In this document: piece after piece, positions 7,053 to 14,151 of the stretch
Layout of the letters: every line of letters begins with the position of its first letter
How positions within the stretch are numbered: the stretch's first letter is position 1
Source: CAYGZQ01 sp964354375 [NCBI: uncultured Planctomycetota bacterium]
Lineage (GTDB): Bacteria; JAJVIF01; JAPKYR01
Reading direction: 5' to 3'
Length of the DNA stretch: 30,238 nt
NCBI GenBank assembly: GCA_964354375.1
Contig: CAYGZQ010000052.1
Span: forward strand, 1 to 30,238
The notes under the pieces: generated by a model
Told to the model about the DNA's origin: nothing
Database searches by the model: none
Seen by the model: only the letters and a program-made list of their open reading frames with translations
Translations under genes and position numbers: made by a program

Positions 7053-7364
7053 ATGATTCTCGTCACAGAAGGCGCAGTAGAGAAGGTCAGCGAAGAGCTG
7101 GTCAAATCGAAATACAACCTCAAGGAGCTGTTCAACAGGATTCGGAACGAAAACCCGAAGGTCGCCGAGTACATCAAGTCGCAGGCCGATAAGTCGAAGC
7201 ATCCGATGGAAGTTTACGGCACTGGAATCGTGGTGTACCTGCTCCTCAGGATGCAGGTGGAGCTTGATGAAGAGAACGTAACGGAGACTTCAGAGGAAGA
7301 AGTGGAGCGATTCAGGGACTTCCTCGATTCGACCGACTTGTCCGATCTGCTTGAGGGAGCCTGA
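7053..7364 (+). CDS. Small acidic protein of unknown function
   Basis: The 103-aa protein (MILVTEGAVEKVSEELVKSK...) is mostly helical and acidic, especially the C-terminal third (ELDEENVTETSEEEVERFRDF). No family was recognised. The ATG at 7053 is chosen because GGAGG sits at 7041-7045, 7 nt before it. An in-frame ATG at 6951 would add 34 residues but lacks a good ribosome site. It has its own promoter and is followed by a hairpin at 7399-7422. It lies immediately upstream of the parS-rsmG-parAB block but is probably a separate transcript. Confidence 0.7.
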   Translation: MILVTEGAVEKVSEELVKSKYNLKELFNRIRNENPKVAEYIKSQADKSKHPMEVYGTGIVVYLLLRMQVELDEENVTETSEEEVERFRDFLDSTDLSDLLEGA

Positions 7365-7398
7365 TCTGCAGGCTTACTGAACCGGAACTCCTCCTCCA

Positions 7399-7422
7399 GG
7401 AACCACCCCGCAAGGTGGTTCC
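7399..7422 (+). terminator. Hairpin terminator before parS
   Basis: A 9-bp perfect stem, GGAACCACC / GGTGGTTCC, with loop CCGCAA lies 35 nt after the stop codon of the small acidic protein. The following CTTAG is only weakly T-rich, so termination efficiency is uncertain. Confidence 0.6.
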
Positions 7423-7438
7423 CTTAGTAACCGGACAA

Positions 7439-7454
7439 TGTTCCACGTGAAACA
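7439..7454. promoter_or_regulatory. parS centromere site
   Basis: TGTTCCACGTGAAACA matches the near-universal chromosomal parS consensus (TGTTNCACGTGAAACA) exactly. It lies 15 bp upstream of rsmG in the same locus as parA and parB. In the family it is the loading site for ParB-CTP clamps and marks the origin-proximal region of the chromosome. No second copy was found in the window. Confidence 0.93.
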
Positions 7455-7469
7455 CAAGGACGCCTGTAG

Positions 7470-8210
7470 ATGAACATGTCCGACGCAAACCCTTCCATGT
7501 CGGACCCCATCGCGACCCGTCTCGCTCGCACCTACGACCTCACCCCTGATTGCCTCAATAAACTAAGTCCGTACATACTCCTCTTCGCGAAATGGAACTC
7601 CAATTTCGGCTTCTCCAACTACTCCTCATCCGAAGCGATAGCCGATCACCTGATCGCACCGTCACTTGCCCTCCATGTCCTCCTCCCGCCCCACTCCCGC
7701 ATCATCGACCTCGGATCCGGCCCAGGCATCCCGGGTATCCCCCTAGCCATTGCTCGACCGGATCTCTCAGTGTGCCTCCTTGAATCCGGGGGAAAACCGC
7801 TCGAGTTCCTTCAAGCCTGCAAATCCGCCCTGACACTCGACAACATCGAAATCCTGGAAGGGAGAGCCGAGGAGCTCGCTCATGACCCCCTTCTGCGTGC
7901 CTCCTTCGACTGCGTAATCGCCCGCGCATTTGCTCCACTTCCCATTGTGGTCGAAGTCGCGTCGGGATACATCCGTCCGGGTGGGCTTCTAACCATCCAG
8001 TCCTCCGGGTCTGTGTCAACCCGTCTCGCCGATAGAAACGACGCATCGGCGACGGTGGGCGCGATATTCGATCGCCTCGGCGCCATCCTCCCTGCAGCCT
8101 ATCAGCAATACCCGATCTACTACATCCGGTATTGCCAATGCAAGGCACCTCCATCAGAATATCCGCGGCCCTGGAAAAAAATGAAAAAGAATCCTCTCTG
8201 GTCCGATTGA
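7470..8210 (+). CDS. rsmG: 16S rRNA (guanine-N7)-methyltransferase RsmG
   Basis: The 246-aa protein has the RsmG (GidB) signature: FAKWNSNFGFSNYSS (residues 39-53), the SAM-binding loop IIDLGSGPGIPGIPLAI (78-94), LLESGGKPLEFL and the EGRAEEL strand. RsmG methylates N7 of the guanine equivalent to G527 of 16S rRNA in the 530 loop. Its place directly before parA and parB is the classic origin-proximal arrangement. The ATG at 7470 has AAGGA about 10 nt upstream; an in-frame ATG at 7476 is equally possible. The C-terminus ends in a Lys-rich WKKMKKNPLW tail. A 51-nt gap to parA holds the parA promoter. Confidence 0.95.
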   Translation: MNMSDANPSMSDPIATRLARTYDLTPDCLNKLSPYILLFAKWNSNFGFSNYSSSEAIADHLIAPSLALHVLLPPHSRIIDLGSGPGIPGIPLAIARPDLSVCLLESGGKPLEFLQACKSALTLDNIEILEGRAEELAHDPLLRASFDCVIARAFAPLPIVVEVASGYIRPGGLLTIQSSGSVSTRLADRNDASATVGAIFDRLGAILPAAYQQYPIYYIRYCQCKAPPSEYPRPWKKMKKNPLWSD

Positions 8211-8223
8211 CTCCTTTATCAAA

Positions 8224-8252
8224 TTGAATCGAAAGTGGGAAGCTGGTATACT
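8224..8252 (+). promoter_or_regulatory. Promoter of parA, predicted leaderless
   Basis: TTGAAT (8224-8229) and TATACT (8247-8252) are separated by exactly 17 bp. Transcription should begin at about 8259-8261, and the parA ATG is at 8262. No Shine-Dalgarno sequence fits between them. Confidence 0.7.
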
Positions 8253-8261
8253 CCGTGCGGG

Positions 8262-9197
8262 ATGAAGGTTATCTCGATCGCCAACCAGAAGGGCGGTGTC
8301 GGCAAAACCACCACCGCCATCAACTTGGCAAGCGCGCTTGCCGAGACGGGCAAGCGTATCCTTCTCGTGGACCTCGACCCCCAGGGCAACGCCACCACCA
8401 GCCTCGGGTTCAACCGTCGAGACGTTTTCGCGTCATCCTACGAGGTCCTGATGGAGGGCTTAAGCGCGCGGTCGGCGATCTTCCCCACAATCCAGGACAA
8501 TCTCTTCATCCTTCCGGCGAACGAGAACCTTCCCGGAGCCGAGGTCACCCTGGTGGACAGGCCCCACAGGGCGCAGCTTCTGAAGCGATGTATTTCAGAA
8601 CTGGATTTACAGTTTGACTATATATTTATCGACTGTCCGCCCTCGCTCGGCCTTCTGACCGTCAACGCGCTCACCGCATCCGACGGGATACTCATCCCCA
8701 TGCAGGCGGAGTTCCTCGCGCTCGAAGGGCTCACGCAGCTTCTGAAGACCATCGACATCGTGCGCGAAAGCCTTAATCCTCACCTGGAGATCTGCGGCGT
8801 GGTCTTCACGATGTACGACGGCCGGACCCGTCTCACCAGGGAGGTCGAGGACGAGGTGCGCTCGTTTTTCAAGGGCAGTGGAAACGTGTTCGAGTCGGTG
8901 ATTCCCCGGACCGTTCGTCTCGCGGAAGCGCCGAGCCACGGACTGCCGATTACCTTGTATGCTCCGCTGTCGAACGGGGCGGACGCGTTCAGGAGTCTGG
9001 CCAAGGAGGTCATGAATGTCACCCAAGCCGGCGTTAGGAAAGGGTTTGAAGGCCCTGATGCCGCAGTCATCGGAAGCGGCGCCGTCACGCCCGAGCCCCT
9101 CGCAGCCCCCACAGGCGGCGAGCTGGGTGAGGGAGATAGAGGTGGGTCGGATCCGCCCGAACCCACGGCAACCGCGCAGGGCGGTATCGGACCCTGA
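8262..9197 (+). CDS. parA: Chromosome partitioning ATPase ParA (Soj)
   Basis: The 311-aa protein starts MKVISIANQKGGVGKTTTAI. The deviant Walker A at residues 10-17 and LLVDLDPQGNATTSLG are hallmark ParA/Soj sequences, followed by FIDCPPSLGLLTVNAL (Walker B region). ParA binds DNA nonspecifically as an ATP dimer and moves ParB-parS complexes. The ATG at 8262 is preferred over GTG 8235 because the promoter -10 box covers 8247-8252. Canonical Soj proteins end near LAKEV; here the frame continues about 55 residues (Gly/Pro-rich, no motif) into the parB coding region, giving a 182-nt overlap. Confidence 0.95.
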   Translation: MKVISIANQKGGVGKTTTAINLASALAETGKRILLVDLDPQGNATTSLGFNRRDVFASSYEVLMEGLSARSAIFPTIQDNLFILPANENLPGAEVTLVDRPHRAQLLKRCISELDLQFDYIFIDCPPSLGLLTVNALTASDGILIPMQAEFLALEGLTQLLKTIDIVRESLNPHLEICGVVFTMYDGRTRLTREVEDEVRSFFKGSGNVFESVIPRTVRLAEAPSHGLPITLYAPLSNGADAFRSLAKEVMNVTQAGVRKGFEGPDAAVIGSGAVTPEPLAAPTGGELGEGDRGGSDPPEPTATAQGGIGP

Positions 9198-9930
9198 GCT
9201 TGACGAGCTTGCTCAGAGCATAAGGGAGCACGGGGTGCTTCAGCCGATTCTGGTCAGGCCTACGGAGGCCGGATATGAGATTGTCGCGGGCGAGCGTCGC
9301 CTCCGGGCTTCAAAGCTCGCGGGTCTGGGGACGATCCCCGCGATAACAGTCAATCCAGCGGACGCGATCGGCTGTCTCACAATCGCGCTGGTCGAGAACG
9401 TTCAGCGCACCGACCTCGGACCCATGGACCTGGCCCGAGCCTACAAGCAGCTTCACGACGAGTTCGGGAGGACGCAGGAGGAGATCGCGAAGGCGGTGGG
9501 CAAGTCCAGGCCCCATGTCGCGAACACCCTGAGGCTTCTGGAACTGGGCGAACAGGTCATCGAGGCCCTTGAGGACGGCAGAATAACGGCGGGTCACGCC
9601 CGGGCGCTTCTCATGGCTCCACCCGAGGTCAGGAACATACTGTTTCAGCGGATGCTGCGGGACGGCATAAGCGTACGGCAGGCTGAGAAGGCGGCAAAGG
9701 CGGCCGCGAAACCCGACGGGGACGGGTCGGAGAAGCCCCAGAGGCCCGTGTCCGCCGACACGGACCGCGCGATAAGCCGCATGGTGCTGGAGATGGAGCG
9801 AGCGCTGGAGAGCGCGCTCGGCAGGAAATGCCTCATCACCCGCGGCAAGGAAGGCGCGGGTCGCATCCTGATGGAGTTCTACTCCGACAGGGACCTCGAA
9901 GCTCTCGTGGAGAGATTGCGCGCGAACTGA
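9016..9930 (+). CDS. parB: Chromosome partitioning protein ParB
   Basis: The 304-aa protein opens with the conserved LGKGLKALM ParA-stimulating peptide, then a linker. The CTP-binding domain has PNPRQPRR, GVLQPILVRP and GERRLRAS, and the ENVQR motif follows. A helix-turn-helix (TQEEIAKAVGKSRPHVANTLRLL) comes next, and a C-terminal dimerisation helix ends the protein. ParB loads at parS as a CTP-dependent clamp; a perfect site lies at 7439-7454. AAGGAGGT ends 5 nt before the ATG. The first 60 codons overlap the end of the parA frame. No terminator was seen between parB and the next gene. Confidence 0.95.
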   Translation: MSPKPALGKGLKALMPQSSEAAPSRPSPSQPPQAASWVREIEVGRIRPNPRQPRRAVSDPELDELAQSIREHGVLQPILVRPTEAGYEIVAGERRLRASKLAGLGTIPAITVNPADAIGCLTIALVENVQRTDLGPMDLARAYKQLHDEFGRTQEEIAKAVGKSRPHVANTLRLLELGEQVIEALEDGRITAGHARALLMAPPEVRNILFQRMLRDGISVRQAEKAAKAAAKPDGDGSEKPQRPVSADTDRAISRMVLEMERALESALGRKCLITRGKEGAGRILMEFYSDRDLEALVERLRAN

Positions 9931-9994
9931 CGATACTTATACTGAGGTTAAGCACTTACCATAGAAAAACGACCCGGCGAGGGAGATCGATTCA

Positions 9995-10504
9995 GTGAAT
10001 CCAATCCTCATATTAATAATCGCAATAGTATACATTGGCATCGGCGTCGGCGCCATGTTCCGCATCCGCCAGGACAGCGAGTTCAGGGGAATGGAGACGG
10101 TGAGCCTCTTCGCCTACGGCTCCATCATCCTCTGGCCCATCCTGTGGCCCCTGTACGAGCTCACCAAGTCCCCCGAACAGCTCGAGGACCTGGCCGCCAA
10201 GAAAACCTACCAGGACTTCAAGAACTTCATGCGTACCCGCAAGCGCTCCGAGATGGACCTCTTCACTCGTCTCGACAAGGCCACCTCACCTGACAAGCCC
10301 ATCGAGATTTCCGACGAGCGCGATGACTATCGCGACTATCCTCTCGAGGAGCTGATCAGCCAGGGCAAATGGATGGAAGCGCTGAGGACTGCGAACGACA
10401 TGCTGAGATTCGCGCGCGAGCAGCAGGAGCATGGACGGGCCCAGGCATACGAGAGATACATCTTCGAGATCAAGGAAAAGCGTCGCGAGGAGTCGACGCT
10501 GTAA
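9995..10504 (+). CDS. Small membrane protein of unknown function
   Basis: The 169-aa protein has two N-terminal transmembrane helices (about 3-22 and 36-55), then a charged cytoplasmic domain of about 110 residues that is largely helical (YQDFKNFMRTRKRSEMDLF, EELISQGKWMEALRTANDML). The latter could form a TPR-like helical pair. No family was recognised. The start is GTG 9995, preceded by GAGGGAGA at 9979-9986. The gene lies 64 nt after parB on the same strand and may be transcribed with it. Two adjoining 10-bp copies of AAAAATGGCC begin inside its stop codon (10503-10522). Confidence 0.7.
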   Translation: MNPILILIIAIVYIGIGVGAMFRIRQDSEFRGMETVSLFAYGSIILWPILWPLYELTKSPEQLEDLAAKKTYQDFKNFMRTRKRSEMDLFTRLDKATSPDKPIEISDERDDYRDYPLEELISQGKWMEALRTANDMLRFAREQQEHGRAQAYERYIFEIKEKRREESTL

Positions 10505-10684
10505 AAATGGCCAAAAATGGCCCGACATGAGAAAAAGCATTTTCAATCAACATTTTGCCCGTGCATGTCGCATAAGTTATCTCCAGTTGGTTACACACCG
10601 GTGCACATCTCGAGAACAAGATTTTTGCCTGAAACCCTGAGCTTCCGGGACTTGTTACCATGAAAATCGAGATCTCTTAGATAT

Positions 10685-10717
10685 AGGCATTTTCCACATG
10701 TGGAAAATGCCTTTTTT
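10685..10717 (+). terminator. Perfect-palindrome terminator
   Basis: The 14-nt arm AGGCATTTTCCACA is followed directly by its perfect complement (10685-10712), then a T run to 10717. It ends the 9995-10504 transcript after a 180-nt 3' region in which nothing else was recognised. It lies only 28 nt before the acyltransferase gene, whose promoter must then lie within that gap or be read-through. Confidence 0.85.
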
Positions 10718-10744
10718 CATCTTTTCCGGTCGGATATGTAAGCG

Positions 10745-11716
10745 ATGGTTGCGAAGGAAGCAGTCGGTCGATCGGACAGCCGGAAGCCTCACTGGACCCT
10801 CCGTCTGAGATGGCGTGTGGAGAGAGCGCTGGGAATATTCATTTTCTGGATCGCCCGGAGAATCTCGCGCAAACAAGCCCTCTCCCTCGCGAATTTCCTC
10901 GGCGGGGTGCTGTTCAGGCTTTTCAGACGCTACCGGATGGTATGTGTCGACGGGCTCACGATTGCGTTCGGAGACACGTACAGCCCCCAGGAGAAGCTGC
11001 GTCTGGCGCTTGCGAGCCAGACGAACCTTGTTCGGACGGTGATGGATTTTCTTCGGTTCGACCTGTACTCGCCGCAGGAGCTCATCGGCCTTGCACACGA
11101 GGTGGTGGGGATGGAGCATCTTGAGGCGGCTATGCAGAAAAGCAACGGGGGCGTGATCGGCATCGCGGGTCATCTGGGGTCGTGGGAGTACTGCGGAGCG
11201 TGGCTGGTGGCATCCGGGTGGCAGGTTACTGCGGTCGGGAAAAAGCAGCGCGACCCCGGCGTGACCAGGATCATGCTGGACCTGAGAGCTGCGGTCGGGA
11301 TCAAGCACGTGCTAAAGACAAAGCAGGGGAACATGCAGATCGTGCGCACCCTGAAAACGAAAGGGGCCATGCTGGGGCTCTTATCGGACCAGAACGGGGG
11401 GAAAGATGGTATATTTGTCAACTTTTTCGGCGTTCCCGCCTCCAGCGTCAGGGGCCCGGCTTTCCTTGCGCTCAGGTACGATGTCCCTGTGGTCCCGATG
11501 TTCGCCCTGTGGAACGGGGACTACTACCGCATCGAGATTCTTCCCGCCGTCGAGCTGGTCAGAACCGGCGACGAGGAGGCCGATATTCTCGCGAACACGC
11601 AGCGGTTCCAGAAAGTGATCGAGGACATGGTTCGCAAGTATCCCGGACAGTGGCTCTGGGCGCACAGGCGATGGAAAACGAGGCCCCCCGGCCAGCCGCC
11701 GATCCATCTCCATTGA
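10745..11716 (+). CDS. Lipid A acyltransferase (LpxL/HtrB-like)
   Basis: The 323-aa protein belongs to the LpxL/LpxM/HtrB acyltransferase family. The catalytic HX4E motif is GHLGSWE (His143, Glu148). Other family blocks are TKQGNMQIVRTLK, GLLSDQNGGKDGIFVNFFG, the PVVPMFAL strand and the C-terminal PGQWLWAHRRWKTRP. The N-terminus has a membrane-associated hydrophobic stretch (LGIFIFWIARR). Members transfer a secondary acyl chain to lipid A or related glycolipids at the inner membrane, which supports a Gram-negative envelope. The ATG has no clear ribosome site. The methyltransferase gene starts 23 nt downstream, suggesting one transcript. Acyl-chain specificity cannot be told from sequence. Confidence 0.88.
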   Translation: MVAKEAVGRSDSRKPHWTLRLRWRVERALGIFIFWIARRISRKQALSLANFLGGVLFRLFRRYRMVCVDGLTIAFGDTYSPQEKLRLALASQTNLVRTVMDFLRFDLYSPQELIGLAHEVVGMEHLEAAMQKSNGGVIGIAGHLGSWEYCGAWLVASGWQVTAVGKKQRDPGVTRIMLDLRAAVGIKHVLKTKQGNMQIVRTLKTKGAMLGLLSDQNGGKDGIFVNFFGVPASSVRGPAFLALRYDVPVVPMFALWNGDYYRIEILPAVELVRTGDEEADILANTQRFQKVIEDMVRKYPGQWLWAHRRWKTRPPGQPPIHLH

Positions 11717-11739
11717 CAAAGGAATCACCCGGCAAGGCC

Positions 11740-12501
11740 ATGAATGTATACAGACAGCCCCTCTACTACGAGACAGCGTTCAGCTTCATCAATCCGAGAA
11801 GGCAGGTTGACCTCTTCCTGAGATTCATCGGGAAGTACTCAGGCCGACCCGTGAAGCGATTCCTGGACGTCGGATGCGGTCCGGCTCTGCAGTTGAGGGA
11901 GATTGCGAGCAGGGGATATGAGGCTGTCGGTTTGGATTCAAGTCGCGACATGCTGGAGCATGCAGGCAGGAAAGCGAAAGAGGGGAACGTTCGTATAGAG
12001 ACTGTCAGAGCGGACATGACCGATTTCGTCCTTGCGAAGAAGGTCGATTTCGCTTTCGTCATGATGGGCACAATAAACTACATGCGCAGCAACGACGAGT
12101 TTCTAAGACATCTCGATTGCGTTGCGAAATCGCTGAGAAAGGGAGGGCTGTACCTGATCGAGAATCTCAGGCTTGACTGGGCGAACACCAGGTTTTTCGA
12201 CCCCCAAAGCTGGACAATGGAAAGTGAAGGAATCAAGGTCAGGACGACGTACGGGGTCGAACTGAAGGATGCACTCACTCAGACGCTCAGGGAGACCTTG
12301 AGGCTTGATGTCAACGATCACGGGAAGAGGATTGTACTGGAACAGTGCGTGGATACCAAGATGATATTCCCGCAGGAGTTTCTTGCGCTGATCGAGCTGA
12401 GCGGGAGATTCGAGTTTATCGGATGGTTCGAGCGCGAGAGAATGAAGAAGCTCAGGAAAGCCGGCATGGATAATATCTGCATTCTCAGGAAGAAACGGTG
12501 A
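11740..12501 (+). CDS. Class I SAM-dependent methyltransferase
   Basis: The 253-aa protein has motif I FLDVGCGPALQL (residues 41-52), then AVGLDSSRDMLEHA, ADMTDF and an MGTINYMRSNDEFLRHL post-motif. This is the standard Rossmann order of small-molecule methyltransferases. The start at ATG 11740 is chosen because it lies 23 nt after the acyltransferase stop; the frame is open further upstream but only shadows that gene. Its end overlaps the next start by 4 nt (GTGA), so it is translationally coupled to the PhzF-like gene. The substrate is unknown. Confidence 0.85.
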   Translation: MNVYRQPLYYETAFSFINPRRQVDLFLRFIGKYSGRPVKRFLDVGCGPALQLREIASRGYEAVGLDSSRDMLEHAGRKAKEGNVRIETVRADMTDFVLAKKVDFAFVMMGTINYMRSNDEFLRHLDCVAKSLRKGGLYLIENLRLDWANTRFFDPQSWTMESEGIKVRTTYGVELKDALTQTLRETLRLDVNDHGKRIVLEQCVDTKMIFPQEFLALIELSGRFEFIGWFERERMKKLRKAGMDNICILRKKR

Positions 12502-13379
12502 AGCTCAGATTCTACACGCTGGACGTATTCGCGGAGGAGAAATACGCGGGCAACCAGCTTGCGGTCTTCAGGGGAGGGGACATCCCCGAAACTCTGATGC
12601 AGAAGATCGCCAGGGAGATAAATTACTCGGAGACCACGTTCATCGTGCGCGAGGAGATGCGTGACGGGGGCTACGATGTCCGTATCTTCACACCCGGGGA
12701 GGAGGTGCCGTTCGCCGGACATCCGACCCTGGGAACCGCCTACGTGATCCAGCGTGAGATCATGCGGGAACCGGTCGAGAAAGTGATTCTCAATCTGAAG
12801 GTCGGTCGGATTCCCGTCACTTTCGAGTACAGCGGCGAGGAAGTGTCGAGGCTGTGGATGAAGCAGAACAGGCCGGTCTTCGGGAGGATATTCGATGCGC
12901 TGCAGGTCTCGCTCGCTCTGAATCTCGATATCGGCGATCTGGACGACAGGTTCCCGATCCAGGAGGTCTCCACGGGTCTGCCATTCATCATGGTCCCGTT
13001 GAAGAATCTCGATGCCCTCAAGCGCGCCCACGTGTCAAGAGACAGGTATTTCGACCTGATCCGGGACAAGGATGCTAAGGCGATTTTCGTTTTCTGTCCC
13101 GAATCCCACTCAGGGGAAAACGACATGAGTGCGCGACTTTTCGCAGACTACTATGGGGTCCCGGAGGATCCGGCGACAGGCAGCGCGAATGGATGCCTGG
13201 CGGGATATGCTGTAAAATACCGCTATTGGGGAGAGGACCGAATCGAGAAGCGAGTCGAGCAGGGGTATGAAATCGGACGACCGTCGCTTCTGTATCTCAG
13301 GGCGGAAGAGATAGCCGGGGAAATCGACGTGAACGTGGGGGGAAGTGTATTGATGGTGGCGAAGGGAGAGTTCGTTTAG
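12498..13379 (+). CDS. PhzF-family isomerase
   Basis: The 293-aa protein shows the PhzF / diaminopimelate-epimerase-like fold signature: FYTLDVFAEEKYAGNQLAVF at the start, then the catalytic NYSETTF with Glu45. FTPGEEVPFAGHPTLGTAYV and, near residue 220, GVPEDPATGSANGCLAGY follow, the two phosphate-loop-like elements around the active site. Only phenazine producers use the family founder for phenazine synthesis, and no other phz genes are present, so a general isomerase role is more likely. Translation starts at GTG 12498, overlapping the methyltransferase stop. No terminator separates it from the next gene. Confidence 0.9.
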   Translation: MKLRFYTLDVFAEEKYAGNQLAVFRGGDIPETLMQKIAREINYSETTFIVREEMRDGGYDVRIFTPGEEVPFAGHPTLGTAYVIQREIMREPVEKVILNLKVGRIPVTFEYSGEEVSRLWMKQNRPVFGRIFDALQVSLALNLDIGDLDDRFPIQEVSTGLPFIMVPLKNLDALKRAHVSRDRYFDLIRDKDAKAIFVFCPESHSGENDMSARLFADYYGVPEDPATGSANGCLAGYAVKYRYWGEDRIEKRVEQGYEIGRPSLLYLRAEEIAGEIDVNVGGSVLMVAKGEFV

Positions 13380-13418
13380 CTGTCGAGCAGTGGTGAGATT
13401 CGTAAAGAGGAGAGACCA

Positions 13419-14120
13419 ATGAAAATCATCAATCCCAAAAGCCTCGCGGAGACTCTGGATGCGTTGAACGAAATGTTTTTCTATGAGCGGGAGTTGACGA
13501 ATGCTCAGAGGACGGAGATTGCGGAATGGATCGCGGGCCGGCAGGGCATGCCGCGGTCGTATGCCGGGATGCCCGCGCCGACCGATCCTGATTTCACCAG
13601 AGGCATCAGGATTTTCACCGGGGAGAGAGTAGTGTCCGGAGGGTCGATCGCTCATATCCTCGGACAGGAGGCATGCAGGGCGCTCGCGAAGCTCGACGTG
13701 CATACGGCGAAGGTGAACAAGGCTTTGAACGAATCCACTAGGGGATTTTTCGCCCGGTTGACGCATCCGGGGCGAAGAGCCGGCACGTACTGCTGCGGTC
13801 CGTGCACGGTTGCCTACTGGCGCCACCTCACTGCGGGCGACCTGACCAACGTCGACGGGGAGCTCAATGCCGGCGTATGGGACTTGAGAGAGCATCGCAC
13901 CGACAACGGCAAGTGGTCGAAGTACCCGTTCTTCTACACGCTTCTCGGGCTGATCGAGATCGATTCATCCATGGCAACGGTCGAGATGCGATATGCCGCG
14001 CCGCTGTGCGAGAAGCTCCTGAAGCATCCCGCCACGGGGAAGTATGATCAGCGTCAGCACGATCTGGCGGAGCGGGTTCTGTCCAGGTGCGACGCTCTGT
14101 ATGATTATCCGCGCAGTTAA
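13419..14120 (+). CDS. Conserved-looking protein with a CCGPC motif, unknown function
   Basis: The 233-aa protein has no recognised family. It is soluble and mostly helical. Its most striking block is GTYCCGPCTVAYWRHL (about residues 122-137), whose closely spaced Cys residues could bind metal or be redox active. The phrases GGSIAHILGQEACRAL and KYPFFYTLLGLIEI look like structured core. GAGGAGAG precedes the ATG by 6 nt, and the gene lies 39 nt after the PhzF-like gene. The ending RCDALYDYPRS shows no targeting signal. It could be an enzyme of unknown type; I infer only that it is a real gene from its ribosome site, length and position. Confidence 0.75.
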   Translation: MKIINPKSLAETLDALNEMFFYERELTNAQRTEIAEWIAGRQGMPRSYAGMPAPTDPDFTRGIRIFTGERVVSGGSIAHILGQEACRALAKLDVHTAKVNKALNESTRGFFARLTHPGRRAGTYCCGPCTVAYWRHLTAGDLTNVDGELNAGVWDLREHRTDNGKWSKYPFFYTLLGLIEIDSSMATVEMRYAAPLCEKLLKHPATGKYDQRQHDLAERVLSRCDALYDYPRS

Positions 14121-14145
14121 CTTCTCTGTCGGTCCGGTGTAGAAT
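14117..14145 (+). promoter_or_regulatory. Promoter of the epimerase gene, predicted leaderless
   Basis: TTAACT (14117-14122) and TAGAAT (14140-14145) are separated by 17 bp. Only 6 nt separate the -10 box from the ATG at 14152, so transcription would start at the A of the start codon or within 1-2 nt. There is no ribosome site. The -35 box overlaps the stop codon of the preceding gene. Confidence 0.55.
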
Positions 14146-14151
14146 CACGGC

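Noticed and set aside
10660-10680. Mini-frame MKIEIS just before the 10685 terminator, as an attenuator leader peptide
   Set aside because: There is no run of regulatory codons and no alternative pairing visible; a six-codon frame is expected by chance.
11182-11739. Upstream extension of the methyltransferase frame
   Set aside because: It overlaps the whole second half of the acyltransferase in another frame and is Arg/Gly-rich without motif; the real start is ATG 11740.
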